Shown piece by piece: positions 11,878 to 22,713 of a DNA stretch of 64,000 bases; position 1 is the first letter of the stretch, and every line of letters begins with the position of its first letter. The notes under the pieces are model-generated. The model was not told the origin of the DNA, searched no databases, and saw only the letters and a list, made by a program, of their open reading frames with translations. The translations under genes and the position numbers were made by a program. Source of the DNA: Adineta vaga (Eukaryota > Rotifera); assembly GCA_021613535.1 (NCBI GenBank), contig CP075496.1:4154001-4218000 (forward strand). The letters run 5' to 3'.

Positions 11878-13868
11878 ATGCATGGATCATTGATTGATTC
11901 GCATCACCGATCATCATTAAGTGGGAATGGAATAGGTAATACATTCTCCTCATCTGAACATACACTTACCGACGATGAACTTATGAATAAAGTATTAGAT
12001 GATATCGATCCGAATGTATCATCGACTAGTATCCGTTTACAAAAAACGACGAGATCTCTTGATGATATTAATGAATATAACGATGATAAAACATTACCAA
12101 TCGATACTACGATGCATTCTGCTAATTTTTTCCGTTGGACTCCTGGCCATCGACATGTGATGTTAACATTTTCTACAATATGTTTATTTGCTTTTATGAC
12201 TGGTGTTGAATATGCAGTTATTCTTCCTACTGCATTTGATTATGTTAAAACAATGAGTAATGCGAATATTTATGTTGGTTTAATTCTTTCGTCTTATAGT
12301 ATATCTGGTTCGATAACGGGAATCATTATGGGAAAAGTTTCTGATGTTACTGGAAAAGTGAAAATTCTTCTTTTAATATCAGCGATCTGTGAAATTGCTG
12401 GAAATATATTATATTTTGTCGGAAATAATATCCGAATTGTCCTTTTAGGACGATTCATTGCCGGTGTTGCAATGGGTGCTGTACCTCCTGTAAGTTATTT
12501 TGAGTATCTATATTATCTATTAGTTTGTATTGTCTACAAAAGATTGTTGCTGATGTCGCTCATCGTACAAAAGAACGTGATCGAACAAAAGCGATTTCTA
12601 TTATTCTTGGTTGTCGACAACTTGGTAGGAATTTTGATGATCTTTGAATCATTCATTGTGTCTCCATTTTTTTCTAGGCTTATTAATTGGACCATGCTTT
12701 ACTCTTCTTATTCGTTTGATGAACTTTCATATAGGCTCCATTCGTGTCTATAATTTAAATGGTCCTGGATTTTTGATGGCTACAATTTGGATAATTTTAG
12801 TTATTGTTTGTTGGTTTTGTTTTCATGATCGAAAACAAATAACAAATACCGATCTACTTTCTTCTTCCTCCTCCTCAAATGGCAATTCACAGCAACATAA
12901 ACATTCAAGATCAGATCATTCTTCTCGTCAAGATGAATATAAAGTTTCATTTAAAACATATCGTGAACAATATCTACGCATTGAAATGATCGTTCTTTTT
13001 TTAGCAACATTTATCACTTATTTCAATCAAACAGCCTTAGAAACAATTGTTGCAGCATTTACAGAAAAACATTTTAAATGGACCGTTGTTCATACTTCAA
13101 TTCTATTTGCTTTTGCTGGTCTTGAAATCATTCTTGTATATTTAGCACTTGTTAAAATCTTCTCCAAACGTTTTGAAGATCGTGTTTTACTTATTTTTGG
13201 TTTTATTTCATTAACACTTGCTTGTGTAATTGGAACTTTTCTTACATGGGCATCTCATTCATTACAGTGGTTTGGTCCTACAAGTACAGGCGGTGTAAAT
13301 AAACAATTACTTGCTCTATTTATTGCCTTCGTTATTTTTGATTTACTTGGTTTACCATTTATTGCTGCAACAAGTGTATCACTTTTTACGAAATTAACAA
13401 ATAATGAATTACAAGGATTTTCTCAAGGTGTCCAAAGATCGGTTATGGGAATTGGAACAATTGGTAGAATAATCTCATTTCTCAATTATACATAAGTATG
13501 ATTCTCTTGTTTTTCTTCTAGTCGGTCCATTATTTGCTTCATCACTTCTAAATCGTCTACATATTATGATGGCAACAATGCTTGCATTGATATTTTTAAC
13601 ATCAATTGCAATTCTTATCGTTATTAAACGTTTACGTCCATCAACAGAAAAAACTGAAACAGATGATTTAGAAGATATTAATAACAATATACATAATCGT
13701 ACATCATCACCAAAAAATGACACGAATCAATCACCATCCGGATTGATTTTATCATCGAAAAATTCCTATGTAACACTTATTCAACATGATGATGATTTAC
13801 TTCCAATAACGAATCATTCCAATGGTGATGTACAACACCGAACTGTGAATCATCAAAAGAAAATCTAG
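11878..13868 (+). CDS. MFS transporter, MFSD8/CLN7-like
   Basis: Exons 11878-12489, 12543-12624, 12678-13463 and 13522-13868 join in phase to 608 aa. A polar acidic N-terminal region of about 90 residues precedes the first helix. The first half contains YVGLILSSYSISGSITG and the MFS loop motif GKVSDVTGKVK. Then come GRFIAGVAMGAVPP and a polar segment, VADVAHRTKERDRTKAIS, as in the MFSD8/SPX-type MFS branch. A serine/histidine-rich central loop (about 320-350) separates the two six-helix halves. The C-terminal tail is long, polar and asparagine/serine-rich. MFSD8 is a lysosomal membrane protein whose loss causes a neuronal storage disease in humans; orthology here is likely but not certain. 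Confidence 0.75.
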
Positions 13869-14773
13869 AATCTTCTATTGTTTAGAAAAAGAAGACATCA
13901 AATTATGTCTCTTCTTACATAGAGTTAAAATCGTACTAAATACAGAACATAACAATAGTTCTAATTGAAAGTGCATCAATGTTGTTCTTCATAAATCGTT
14001 ACGCACCTTTATTTTCTTTCTTCCTTTTTTATGTTCAATGTATTAAACTTGTTATGAAGGAAAAAATACATAAAAATCAACAAGTATAAGAATTGTTTGA
14101 ATGATATTTTTGGGCCCAAACAAACAAAGTTTCAGTAGGATGAACAATGATTCGTTTTCGAAGTTCGTTGCGATATATTTAGAAGTATATTTGATTTTTT
14201 TTTCTTGACAATTCTATGCATAGATATATAATATCGATAAAAAATAGTATTTATTTTTCTTTTTAATAATCAGGTATAAATTCCACTTAATATACAAAAG
14301 CAAAAAAATAGGAGAATCTTTCATAAAATAATAACTATATCTATGAATAAAACATACACCGAAATTCAATAAAAAGAAACTGCTTTAGAAACCACCGATT
14401 TATTAATTAAACACTATTTTTTCATAGAAAACGCAATTCAAATCAATCTCAAATCAAAAAATATTTCTATGTATTTTATTTGTTTAACTGAATTTTATCA
14501 TTCAACTACTCGAATAAAATTTCAATCTTTCTAATAAAATAAACAAAAATATTTTATTAAAAGATTGTTTTTAATCAAAAATTTTGATTCATTTTGGCTT
14601 TAGTTCATTCTTTTACTACATGCTAATATAAACTTTTCTGTTATTTAGTATTCATTCAAAACTATCTAAGATTTACTTATAATTTAATCATTCATTATTC
14701 AAATATATCGAACATATGAAATGATTAATTGAATGAATAATAGTAAAAGAATAAATGAATTTTTGAAATAATC
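13869..14773. other. Intergenic between convergent genes
   Basis: Very AT-rich, with AATAAA-like polyadenylation hexamers on both strands, as expected for two converging 3' ends. No gene seen. Confidence 0.6.
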
Positions 14774-16093
14774 TCATTTAAGTTTAGTAGATTGTTTTGC
14801 ATAATGTTCTTTAATCGCTTCAATTCCTCCCAAAATGATTACGAATTGATCGTCGACAGTTTCAATTTTCTTATCACGATCAATCTGCATTGATGGCGGT
14901 AATGTTTGTCGACGAAGGATCGGTTTAGGATATGTAGTTTGAGGAAGAGGTGAGATATTATGACCAGTATCTTGTTGATGTTGATTTAAAATTTCGAGTT
15001 TCGAGAAAAAACGATTACATTGATGACATCGATAATCTAATATGTAGTGCTTTTTATCCTTTTGATGTTGTATTTGAGAAATTTCTATGAAAAATTTGTC
15101 TTCACATACTGGACAAGAAAATAAATGTTTTTTTGCTGATTGATGTTGTTGTAAACTTTGAATAGTTTCGAAATCATTTGGACATTTTGGACATTGATAT
15201 TTTTTTATATCTTGATTATTTCCTTGTAATAGTGGTTGTGGTGGTGGTTGAGATCTCATAGGAATATGTGGCGATGGATCTCGTCGACGTAAACTTCGAT
15301 TACGACTAGAATGACGCATTCGATTATTCATTTGAGGAGTACGTGATGCTCGATCATTGGCATTTGATTCATAATCATTTACTTTTCTCATCGGTTGCTG
15401 TAATAATGGTAAAGTAAATAATTCCCATTGGTAATGTTCATGTACAGTTGCTTTGAGTTCTTCTTTCGCTGGCTTATTATGTATTAAAATAACACGAAAA
15501 CCAGCTTGATGTCGAAGGCCACTTAATATTCCAACATAATCAATATCACCAGATATTAAAACAATAGTAGCTGGCGGATGATGAATACGTTCGAAACGAA
15601 CTAAATCAAGCATGATTTGTCGATCAGCTGCATTTGATTTTCGATCAGGTACATGAACAATACGAACATTTGCGTGAGATAAATTTACAAGATTTGCTTC
15701 GGAGATTGTTGCACTATTACAATAACAAGAAAAATCAGCTTCTTGTAAACCAGGTTTAATAACGAGTTTTTCTCGGATACGTTGAACAATATCAAAAGGT
15801 TTTTGTCCTTTAGGTATTGGAATATTTTCAATATCCCAAAAGAAACTTACGAAATGTCTTGGTTGTGATTTAGACTGTTCTGGTTGAGAAATTGTTGCTG
15901 GATGTCGATAAAGACAAGCAACATCACGACAAGTTTTTGGCCATTTAGTACAAGTATTTATTTGATTAATAGCATTACGACAATGTCGAAAGCGACAAGT
16001 ATCATTCAATTTGCAGTGACCATTGAGAAAAAATATACAATCAGTTAGATATTTGAGATCAGATTGAGAATGATTACTCATGGCCATAGCCAT
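14774..16093 (-). CDS. CCCH - NYN (PIN-like RNase) - C2H2 zinc finger protein
   Basis: A single exon encodes 439 aa. Two CCCH-type clusters come first (CIFFLNGHCKLNDTCRFRH; CTKW...CRDVACLYRH). The NYN domain follows (about 80-230), starting FFWDIENIPIPKG. Its acidic residues are visible at D87 (WDIEN), D157 (AADRQIMLDLVRF) and D183/D185 (SGDIDYVG), the metal-binding pattern of active NYN/PIN ribonucleases. The C-terminal half has a basic disordered linker and three C2H2 fingers (about 295-380; CPKCPNDF, CPVCEDKF, CHQCNRFF). The NYN part resembles MARF1/limkain-b1, a germline RNase, but MARF1 has LOTUS repeats instead of these fingers. A role in RNA cleavage is inferred. There are three near-adjacent Met codons; I used the first, which follows a plausible 5' UTR splice acceptor. 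Confidence 0.85.
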   Translation of the reverse strand: MAMAMSNHSQSDLKYLTDCIFFLNGHCKLNDTCRFRHCRNAINQINTCTKWPKTCRDVACLYRHPATISQPEQSKSQPRHFVSFFWDIENIPIPKGQKPFDIVQRIREKLVIKPGLQEADFSCYCNSATISEANLVNLSHANVRIVHVPDRKSNAADRQIMLDLVRFERIHHPPATIVLISGDIDYVGILSGLRHQAGFRVILIHNKPAKEELKATVHEHYQWELFTLPLLQQPMRKVNDYESNANDRASRTPQMNNRMRHSSRNRSLRRRDPSPHIPMRSQPPPQPLLQGNNQDIKKYQCPKCPNDFETIQSLQQHQSAKKHLFSCPVCEDKFFIEISQIQHQKDKKHYILDYRCHQCNRFFSKLEILNQHQQDTGHNISPLPQTTYPKPILRRQTLPPSMQIDRDKKIETVDDQFVIILGGIEAIKEHYAKQSTKLK

Positions 16094-17219
16094 GGGTGAA
16101 GAGTAATCTAAAAATAAAGAAAAGTTTTTGCTTATTTTACTATTTAAAGTTATATGAAACGGATATCGATGTTAAATTTAAATAAAATTTCAACAAAATT
16201 TATGCATATGACTACAGTATTTGTTGTTTCTAAATTGAAAACGTAGTTAGTTTAAAAACAGCAACGACGTCGGAAGAAAAAGAAAAATGTGAGTTTAAAG
16301 TGTGGAGAAAAGACAAGAAAAAAAAAAGTAAATGAAAAAACAACGGGTGTTTTTGTATGCTGAAGGTGTATTTAGTAAAATGCAACGTGAAGTCTTTGCC
16401 AAAGAATTGACGATATTTTTTTACTTTTCTCACCATAATTCTAATATATATATTAGAAGTTGAAAATACTTACGCTTGCTCTGTTGTTAACAATCAGTAA
16501 AATGTCTTTAATTTATAAAGATGTGTAGAATTTTTTTATTTTTGAGAATGACAATGAAATAGTAAAACTCTTGACATTTTATCTTTTTGCTACTTTTTAT
16601 TTCGCTGAAACATTGGCACCATATTGTCAAAATTTCAACAAATAATACTACACTTGAGAAATACTACTGAAATCATTCCGAGAAAGAAAATGTGAACCAG
16701 CTGGTTGAAAAAGAACATCTGATATTATATGAAATATTAACATTTATCGTCTTGGATTTAATTCAATTACTTTATTGACGACAAGTCGAATACAATTTGA
16801 TGTATGAATAAAATGTCAATTAGTTTAGAATCTTTAAATAAATCTGTCATATGTATCACTACTGAAGAACTACGAACAGGTAGCAAGATATATGTAAAAA
16901 TCCAATTCATATTGTATATTTCGTTAATCTATAACATGAAATTATGAAAGTTATGTACAAAGCATGATGACTCATTCATCATGTCGACGTGTACATCAAC
17001 GTGTCATTTCTTTGAATCAAGTTCTTATCTATAAATACTTATTTACAGAGTGAAAATGCATTTTCATATTCAAGAATTGATCAATTATGTTAATGTAATT
17101 CACTAAGATTTACTACTAAACATTCTATCTTCTCAAAAGAAACATTACATCGTTAGAATTATCATAAAATATCTTTTATTGACATCTCTTAGATCAAATG
17201 AAACAACGTTCATATTAAG
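16094..17219. other. Divergent intergenic region
   Basis: Holds the 5' sides of the NYN gene (minus) and the RING gene (plus). AT-rich with no supported gene. A minus-strand frame at 16230-16436 is hydrophobic low complexity and was not accepted. Confidence 0.55.
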
Positions 17220-17777
17220 ATGGGTCGACGAAAACGTAAAAATATACTCTGCAGCATATGTGAAACATCATCGAAATTTTCATCTAAACACATACCTCGT
17301 TGTTCTGAATGTCTTGTGATACGTTCACCTTCCATATGTGATTCATGTTTTACTAAACACATTATCAATACGATCTCACAAGATATTACTAGTCGAGTAA
17401 TTTGTCCAGAACAGAAATGTACTGCTAAACTAACAACACATATTATTCAAGTGGCACTTCGAAGTGTTGGTCAGGATTATTTATGGGAAAATTATGTATC
17501 GAGATCGAACTGGCGCGGTACAAGTGAAGGATGGGTTAAGCAATTCTCCAAGCAGTGCCCTGGTTGTCGAGCACCTATTGAAAAAATGGGAGGTTGTGAT
17601 CATATGTATTGTACTCGATGTTTTTTACGTTTTAGTTGGCAACAGGCAGATCTCTGGAACCAAAGTATAATTCCAATATGGTTTAGAATTCATAAATATA
17701 TGATAGCAAAATTATTTTTCATATGTATGATTCTATTATTTATATGTTTCGTTATAAAAATTTATTTTATTAAATAA
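17220..17777 (+). CDS. Short RING1-Rcat-like protein with C-terminal membrane anchor
   Basis: This is an intronless 185-aa protein. The N-terminal part has paired cysteines (LCSICE, RCSECL, ICDSCF) and then ICPEQKC, the order of a RING1 domain of RBR ubiquitin ligases. It passes directly to CPGCRAPIEKMGGCDHMYC and CTRCFLRFSW, which is an Rcat/RING2 pattern; the Cys of GGCDHM is in the position of the ubiquitin-accepting cysteine. The middle BRcat/IBR domain of canonical RBR ligases appears to be missing. The last 35 residues form one hydrophobic helix (FFICMILLFICFVIKIYFI), consistent with tail anchoring. Ubiquitin ligase activity is inference; a degenerate family member is possible. Confidence 0.7.
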   Translation: MGRRKRKNILCSICETSSKFSSKHIPRCSECLVIRSPSICDSCFTKHIINTISQDITSRVICPEQKCTAKLTTHIIQVALRSVGQDYLWENYVSRSNWRGTSEGWVKQFSKQCPGCRAPIEKMGGCDHMYCTRCFLRFSWQQADLWNQSIIPIWFRIHKYMIAKLFFICMILLFICFVIKIYFIK

Positions 17778-17976
17778 AATAGTTTTTATATGAATAAATT
17801 GAAATTAGTTTTCTTCTCAATGTAGAACTTTTGTTTCATAATAAATCTTCATAGTTTGTTTATCGATCAAAGAGATGTGTACATCGAGATGAATAACCAT
17901 GAATTTAATTTATATCAATTGTCCTAACTGAAGTTCGATCTTTTTTCCATTGACACACATTAGTACTCTTCAAACA

Positions 17977-18008
<32 letters not shown>

Positions 18009-18269
18009 AATTGTGTTCATTATGTTCGGTTACCATGACTGAGTGCTTTTTTGAACTTTTAGCTTGCCCTTGTTTCAAACGATATATGAGAAGAAGAGAG
18101 AGAATATACTTTTCTCTTTTCGAAATATTCATTGTTTGATTTTTTATTCGCTTTCGTTCTCTCGTTCGCATGCATCATTGATTTCCCATTTATATTAATT
18201 GACAAATGTATAACTTCTCAAACATTCATTTTTTCAAAATATCGTGACAGTCGAAGAATACGAGATAAC
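17778..18269. other. Intergenic with (AT)n repeat
   Basis: Contains a perfect AT dinucleotide run at 17977-18002 and the promoter and 5' UTR of the Pro/Gln-rich gene. The minus-strand frame here is not supported. Confidence 0.55.
17977..18002. repeat. (AT)n microsatellite
   Basis: Thirteen AT units, non-coding. Confidence 0.9.
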
Positions 18270-19233
18270 ATGTAAGTATAAGTTTTTTCTTTTTCTTCAA
18301 GTTATACAATTATTCTTATGATTTGATATTATATCTAGGAATCCATTTGGTGGAAACCCTTTTGCTGGTGCTTTTTCACCTCAATATCCAGGTGCTTTTC
18401 CTCAACAAGACTTTGGGCAATATGGTGGTGGTCCAGGCTTTTTTAATGGTGGTTCGCCATTCTCAGGTGGAAGTGTCTTTTCAAATGGTTCTCCATTTCC
18501 TCCTCCTCCACCTCCAGCTGCTTATCCACTCCCTCCAGGTTTTCCTCCAGCATCTGCTTTTTCAGCAGCACCTATTGCAAGTCAATTTCCTCAGCCTCCA
18601 GCTTTTCCTCCTGCACATGCCTTTCCTGCACCTCCCGTAAGTGGCCAATATGCTCAACCTCCAGGCTTTCCTCCAGCACGTAATAACTACGGCTTTCAAC
18701 AAGCACCATACACGCCTGCATATCCTCCACCGACACAGCAGCAACAACATCAACAACACCAACAACAACACCAACAACACCAACAACACCACCAACAACA
18801 GCAACAACAACAACAACAACATCAGCATCAACAACAACACCATCAACAACATCATCAACAGCAACAACATCATCAACAGCAACATCATCAGCAACAACAA
18901 CATCATCAACAACAACAACAACAGCAACAACCTGCACCAGCACTACCACAGCCACCACTGCCTTTTGGTACTGCCCCATATGGTCAACCTCGATCCCAAT
19001 CACATCGTCGTCCATCAGAATCACGTCGTCGATCAACATCACATCGTCGTCGTCGATCTCCATCTCCATCAAGTTCAACCTCATCAGGTAGCACTTTCGA
19101 TCCTCGCAATCAAGGTCAAGCTTACAATGGTTTTAACAATCCTTATGTTAATGTTCAACCATATCCAAATATGGCTCCATTATCTGCACAAAATGGTTCA
19201 CCTATACTTCCTCCTCGTCCACCTATTTGGTAG
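18270..19233 (+). CDS. Pro/Gly- and Gln/His-rich low-complexity protein, start codon split by an intron
   Basis: The open frame from 18340 to the TAG at 19231-19233 has no ATG near its beginning. The first two bases of an ATG sit at 18270-18271, immediately before a consensus donor (GTAAGT). The third base is the first base after the acceptor at 18337-18338, so splicing of a 67-nt intron creates the start. The 298-aa product begins MNPFGGNPFAGAF. It continues with repeated FPPA/QPPAFPPA units (about 50-140), then about 65 residues of almost only Gln and His (about 155-220), an RS-like basic patch (SRRRSTSHRRRRSPSPSS) and a tail ending PPRPPIW. No domain is recognisable. Its composition resembles RNA-binding or condensate-forming proteins, but the function is unknown. 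Frames on the opposite strand are mirror images of the repeat. Confidence 0.75.
18734..18930 (+). repeat. CAA/CAC/CAT coding microsatellite
   Basis: An imperfect CAR/CAY trinucleotide run inside the previous gene, encoding the Gln/His tract. Such tracts vary in length easily. Confidence 0.9.
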
Positions 19234-19263
19234 TTTTTCTTTTCTTTCATTTATTTTTTATTC

Positions 19264-20544
19264 TTATGACATAGACATTCCAGTAAATCTCCCTATAAAC
19301 AAAGGCACTTTGTTGTTAATATCACGTAAATAAAATAAAAAAGGTCGTGAAAATGACAATCGTACTGGATCTTCATGTAGAAACATTCCTGATCGAGAAA
19401 GCATTTGAACCACAGTAACAGCGGCTGCTTCCGTGCCAGCTTCATCAACATCAATGACAGCTTTATGTAAAATTTTCGATATAAATAAATCTCGTGTACG
19501 TGCTGAACTCATTAAACTAAAGTCAGCTTTATCAGCATCGAAAGGTAATTTAACATTATAAAATTGTTTGAAATATTGAACAAAATCTAATGATGATTCA
19601 ATACGAAATTTCGGTAATGCTAATTGGACACGTCTATTCGCATTGGTACCATTGTCAAGTATAGAAAAGATATTGGTTAACACTTTTGAATTACGTAAAA
19701 GTTTTCTTTCTAAAACACGTAATTCAATATCTTTATCTGGTAAAGCAAGTGTTAATACATAACGATTATTTCCTTTGTACGGTAAATTAATCCATTGTGA
19801 TTGATGTTTTTTATCATGATAATAAGGTAAATGCGATGTTGAATGCATTGTTTTTAATTCAACAAGACGACCAGTACTTAATGTAAAATTTTCATTCGAT
19901 GTTAGATCGACATCAAACGGTTTTGACCATGGTGCTTTGAAATGTAGAGCATTGACAAGCATTAAACTTGTCATTGGATGAATATCTTTGGCTTTAAGAA
20001 TATTCTTAATAATATTATTTGTTTGATTTGATATCCATTGATTAATTTTCTCGGCTGATTTTTCTGCTTGACTAAAATCAATTAATTCTAATTGACTTTC
20101 ATAAAATTTCTCCAAATTCTTATTAAATTCATCATCTAAATCAAAATCGTCATCTGCATAGAGACGATTAGCAACATTCAATGAAATATTATATTGACGA
20201 TTATCTTTCGAGAGTTTTTTCACATTATTAAAAAAACTTGTCGACCATTCTCGATAGGCTTCTTTCGCTTGTAAATGTGTTATCTGTTGTAATTCAGTAA
20301 ATGTATTTCCATTGGCACCTTCGCCAACCATTAACATTGCTTGATAAAGACTTAATGGTGACCAAACAAGATTACGACGACCAACAACATCTGGTGATGA
20401 ATGATAACGAGTAAATCCAATAGTAAAATCCAAAATCGATTTTGATAGATCTTTTTCAGTAATTTTCGAATGAATTACATGATTAAGATGCAATAAGATG
20501 ATTGATAATAAAACTTGATAGAGAAGACTTTCGACACAACGCAT
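19264..20544 (-). CDS. Secreted inhibitory-type serpin, predicted P1 Arg
   Basis: A single exon encodes 426 aa, the usual length. A signal peptide (VLLSIILLHLNHVIHS) is followed by the full serpin fold, including NVANRLYAD, the LVNALHFKAPW block and the C-terminal SFSRPFLFYL block. The hinge before the reactive loop is DEAGTEAAAVT (about 367-377), matching the small-residue pattern needed for loop insertion, so an inhibitor is expected. Counting from P17 (E368) puts P1 at Arg384 and P1' at Ser385 (QMLSR-SG), suggesting trypsin-like target proteases. There are several N-glycosylation sites (NIS, NQT, NFT, NGT) and no ER-retention signal at the C terminus (GMSMS). Its stop lies 30 nt from the stop of the convergent plus-strand gene. 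Confidence 0.95.
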   Translation of the reverse strand: MRCVESLLYQVLLSIILLHLNHVIHSKITEKDLSKSILDFTIGFTRYHSSPDVVGRRNLVWSPLSLYQAMLMVGEGANGNTFTELQQITHLQAKEAYREWSTSFFNNVKKLSKDNRQYNISLNVANRLYADDDFDLDDEFNKNLEKFYESQLELIDFSQAEKSAEKINQWISNQTNNIIKNILKAKDIHPMTSLMLVNALHFKAPWSKPFDVDLTSNENFTLSTGRLVELKTMHSTSHLPYYHDKKHQSQWINLPYKGNNRYVLTLALPDKDIELRVLERKLLRNSKVLTNIFSILDNGTNANRRVQLALPKFRIESSLDFVQYFKQFYNVKLPFDADKADFSLMSSARTRDLFISKILHKAVIDVDEAGTEAAAVTVVQMLSRSGMFLHEDPVRLSFSRPFLFYLRDINNKVPLFIGRFTGMSMS

Positions 20545-22713
20545 GTTGAAGAGTTATAAAGAGCAAATGATGGCGATAACACAGTATACGTGTACATTTT
20601 TTCTATCGCTTTTTCTCTCTCTCTCTCTTTCCCCTACTTTTACATATTGACATAAGAAGATAGATCAAGTATTCTTCATTCTTTACTTACGTTTTTCTTC
20701 ATCATCTCATTCTTCTATTCTCTTTATATTAATCCATCACTCATAGAACAAGAGACAGACAGAGAGAAAAACGACGAAATAGAATGTATTTGTCTACATT
20801 CATTTGTATCAAGCAATCTTTCACAATAAAAAAAAAACGACGACGACAGTCATTTTCTTATCAATATGATGTTATCAATACAATGACTAAATGTACATGA
20901 ATAAGACACTTTCAATATCTATCCAGACATAGTAGACTTTGCAAACAACGAATGTACTAGAACATCTTTGATTATTTACTATCTTGTTCATTACAATATT
21001 AGAAATCAAATTCTATTTTAATATATTGTAAATAAAATAAAACTATGTAAATAAAAACATATTCTAAAAAAAGAAAAAGAAAAACATAATCAATTACATA
21101 GATAACATTGATATATCATGCATTAGATGCTATTTATTTTACATCATTCATACGTAATGTTTTGATATTATCGGAAATTATAAATATATGAAATACATAT
21201 TTGTTGGTTATTTCATATTTATTATGTATCACCTAACCATATAAAATCAATTATTTGATCATATAATTACGTATATTAATAGTAAATGAGAAGTATTCTA
21301 ATGCATTGTAATTATCTTTAATGATCAAAAAGATGCATTGCATTTGTTTTAGTAAAGACGTAATAATGCAATTAACAATTCATATTTAACTTCATTTAAA
21401 ACACAATGTTCTTCTTTCACATATTGATAAGTAAACTATCTTTTTGATTTTATCTAAATCAAAAAGAAATTATTTGTTTTGGTTTCGATATATAATTCAT
21501 CTTTTGCGTATTTCTTTGACGATCTATCAATCATGATAGAAAAAAGAAATGAAATCTAATCGTATCAATATAGTATAATTGAATTTCGATTAATTCTCAA
21601 GACTATGAAATTTGACTCGATACGGATCGTTTTTCCGAAAGAACAAATTAAGTTGAAACTATTCTTTCATCGTTGTATTCATCTACGATACTTTCTATTT
21701 AAAAAAAAAGTCTCATTGTAACAAGGTTTTTTCCTTCTAACAAACGAGTAAATAGCCTATGGAGACAATTTCAATGATTGTCTACATAAGAAAATATTGA
21801 CTAACTTAGATACGGAACATATATTCTAGGATAGAATTCAATATTATGAAAATATTGTCGAATTTATTCACATATCGTGAGAAAGATAATGAGGAAGTTG
21901 TTTTAAATGACAACATAATGAACCATAGTTTTGTTTTCGGAAGGTTAAAATTTCATGTAAATTGTCAAATTAACCTTCATACGTTGTATATAATTTCAGC
22001 TCGACCGATAAAGGAAGACTGTTTCAGTTGATAACCAAATTGATGAGAATATTTCATCAATAGTCTTGTTTTTCTCAATAGTCAAATGACATATATGAAG
22101 GTTTTGCGTAGCGCAATGAATATTTCAATATCACTCGACTTTCAAGGTTGAAAAGATGACGATAAATTGATTGCGAAATTCATATTGATATTCTATATCC
22201 CATTGTGAAAGCATTCAATAACTATAGATGAATGATTTTATAAGTAGAAAGATTTCATTAAACAAAAAAAAAATTGAACAAAAAACTATCTGTCAAGGTT
22301 TTCTTTTTTCTTATTAAGTTAAATGTTTTACATAACTAAGATAAAATGTATTCATACATTATTTAGGCTTTTTTACTGTTCTTCATCAGTGAGAGCACTC
22401 AAAATTGTATTACAGAAGAAAAACATTCATGCAATCTATCCTCTACTACTGAATAAAACAAAAAAGAAAAAAAAAAACTTCTCAATCATACACATATGCT
22501 AATCAAGTCTATTGAAGAGACAAGAATGAAAATGTTGCTGTTGCTTGCTTTTTTTGTGTGCGGTATTGCATAGAATATCAGGGTGAAGCAATCGAAAAGA
22601 ATTTTGGAATAAGATTAAAAGAAGAATATTTACAGTAAACATCTGTGAGATTGAGGATCATCATCGGTGAAGGAAAAGATCGTTTTGGACGGATGATAAA
22701 AGTAAAATTTGTT
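20545..22713. other. Gene-free AT-rich stretch
   Basis: About 2.2 kb with A/T runs, some CT-rich tracts near the serpin start, and only short random frames (the longest is about 60 codons at 21846). I see no gene, RNA or mobile element. Confidence 0.6.

Noticed and set aside
18562-19084. Long minus-strand frames rich in Leu/Met or Val/Asp opposite the Gln/His gene
   Set aside because: They are reverse readings of the CAA/CAT repeat; the plus-strand frame has splice sites, a start and varied flanking sequence.
18323-19333. Two plus-strand frames starting with ATG in the same region (Leu/His- and Asn-rich)
   Set aside because: Out of frame with the Pro/Gly-rich reading that starts at the split ATG; composition is only a shifted repeat.
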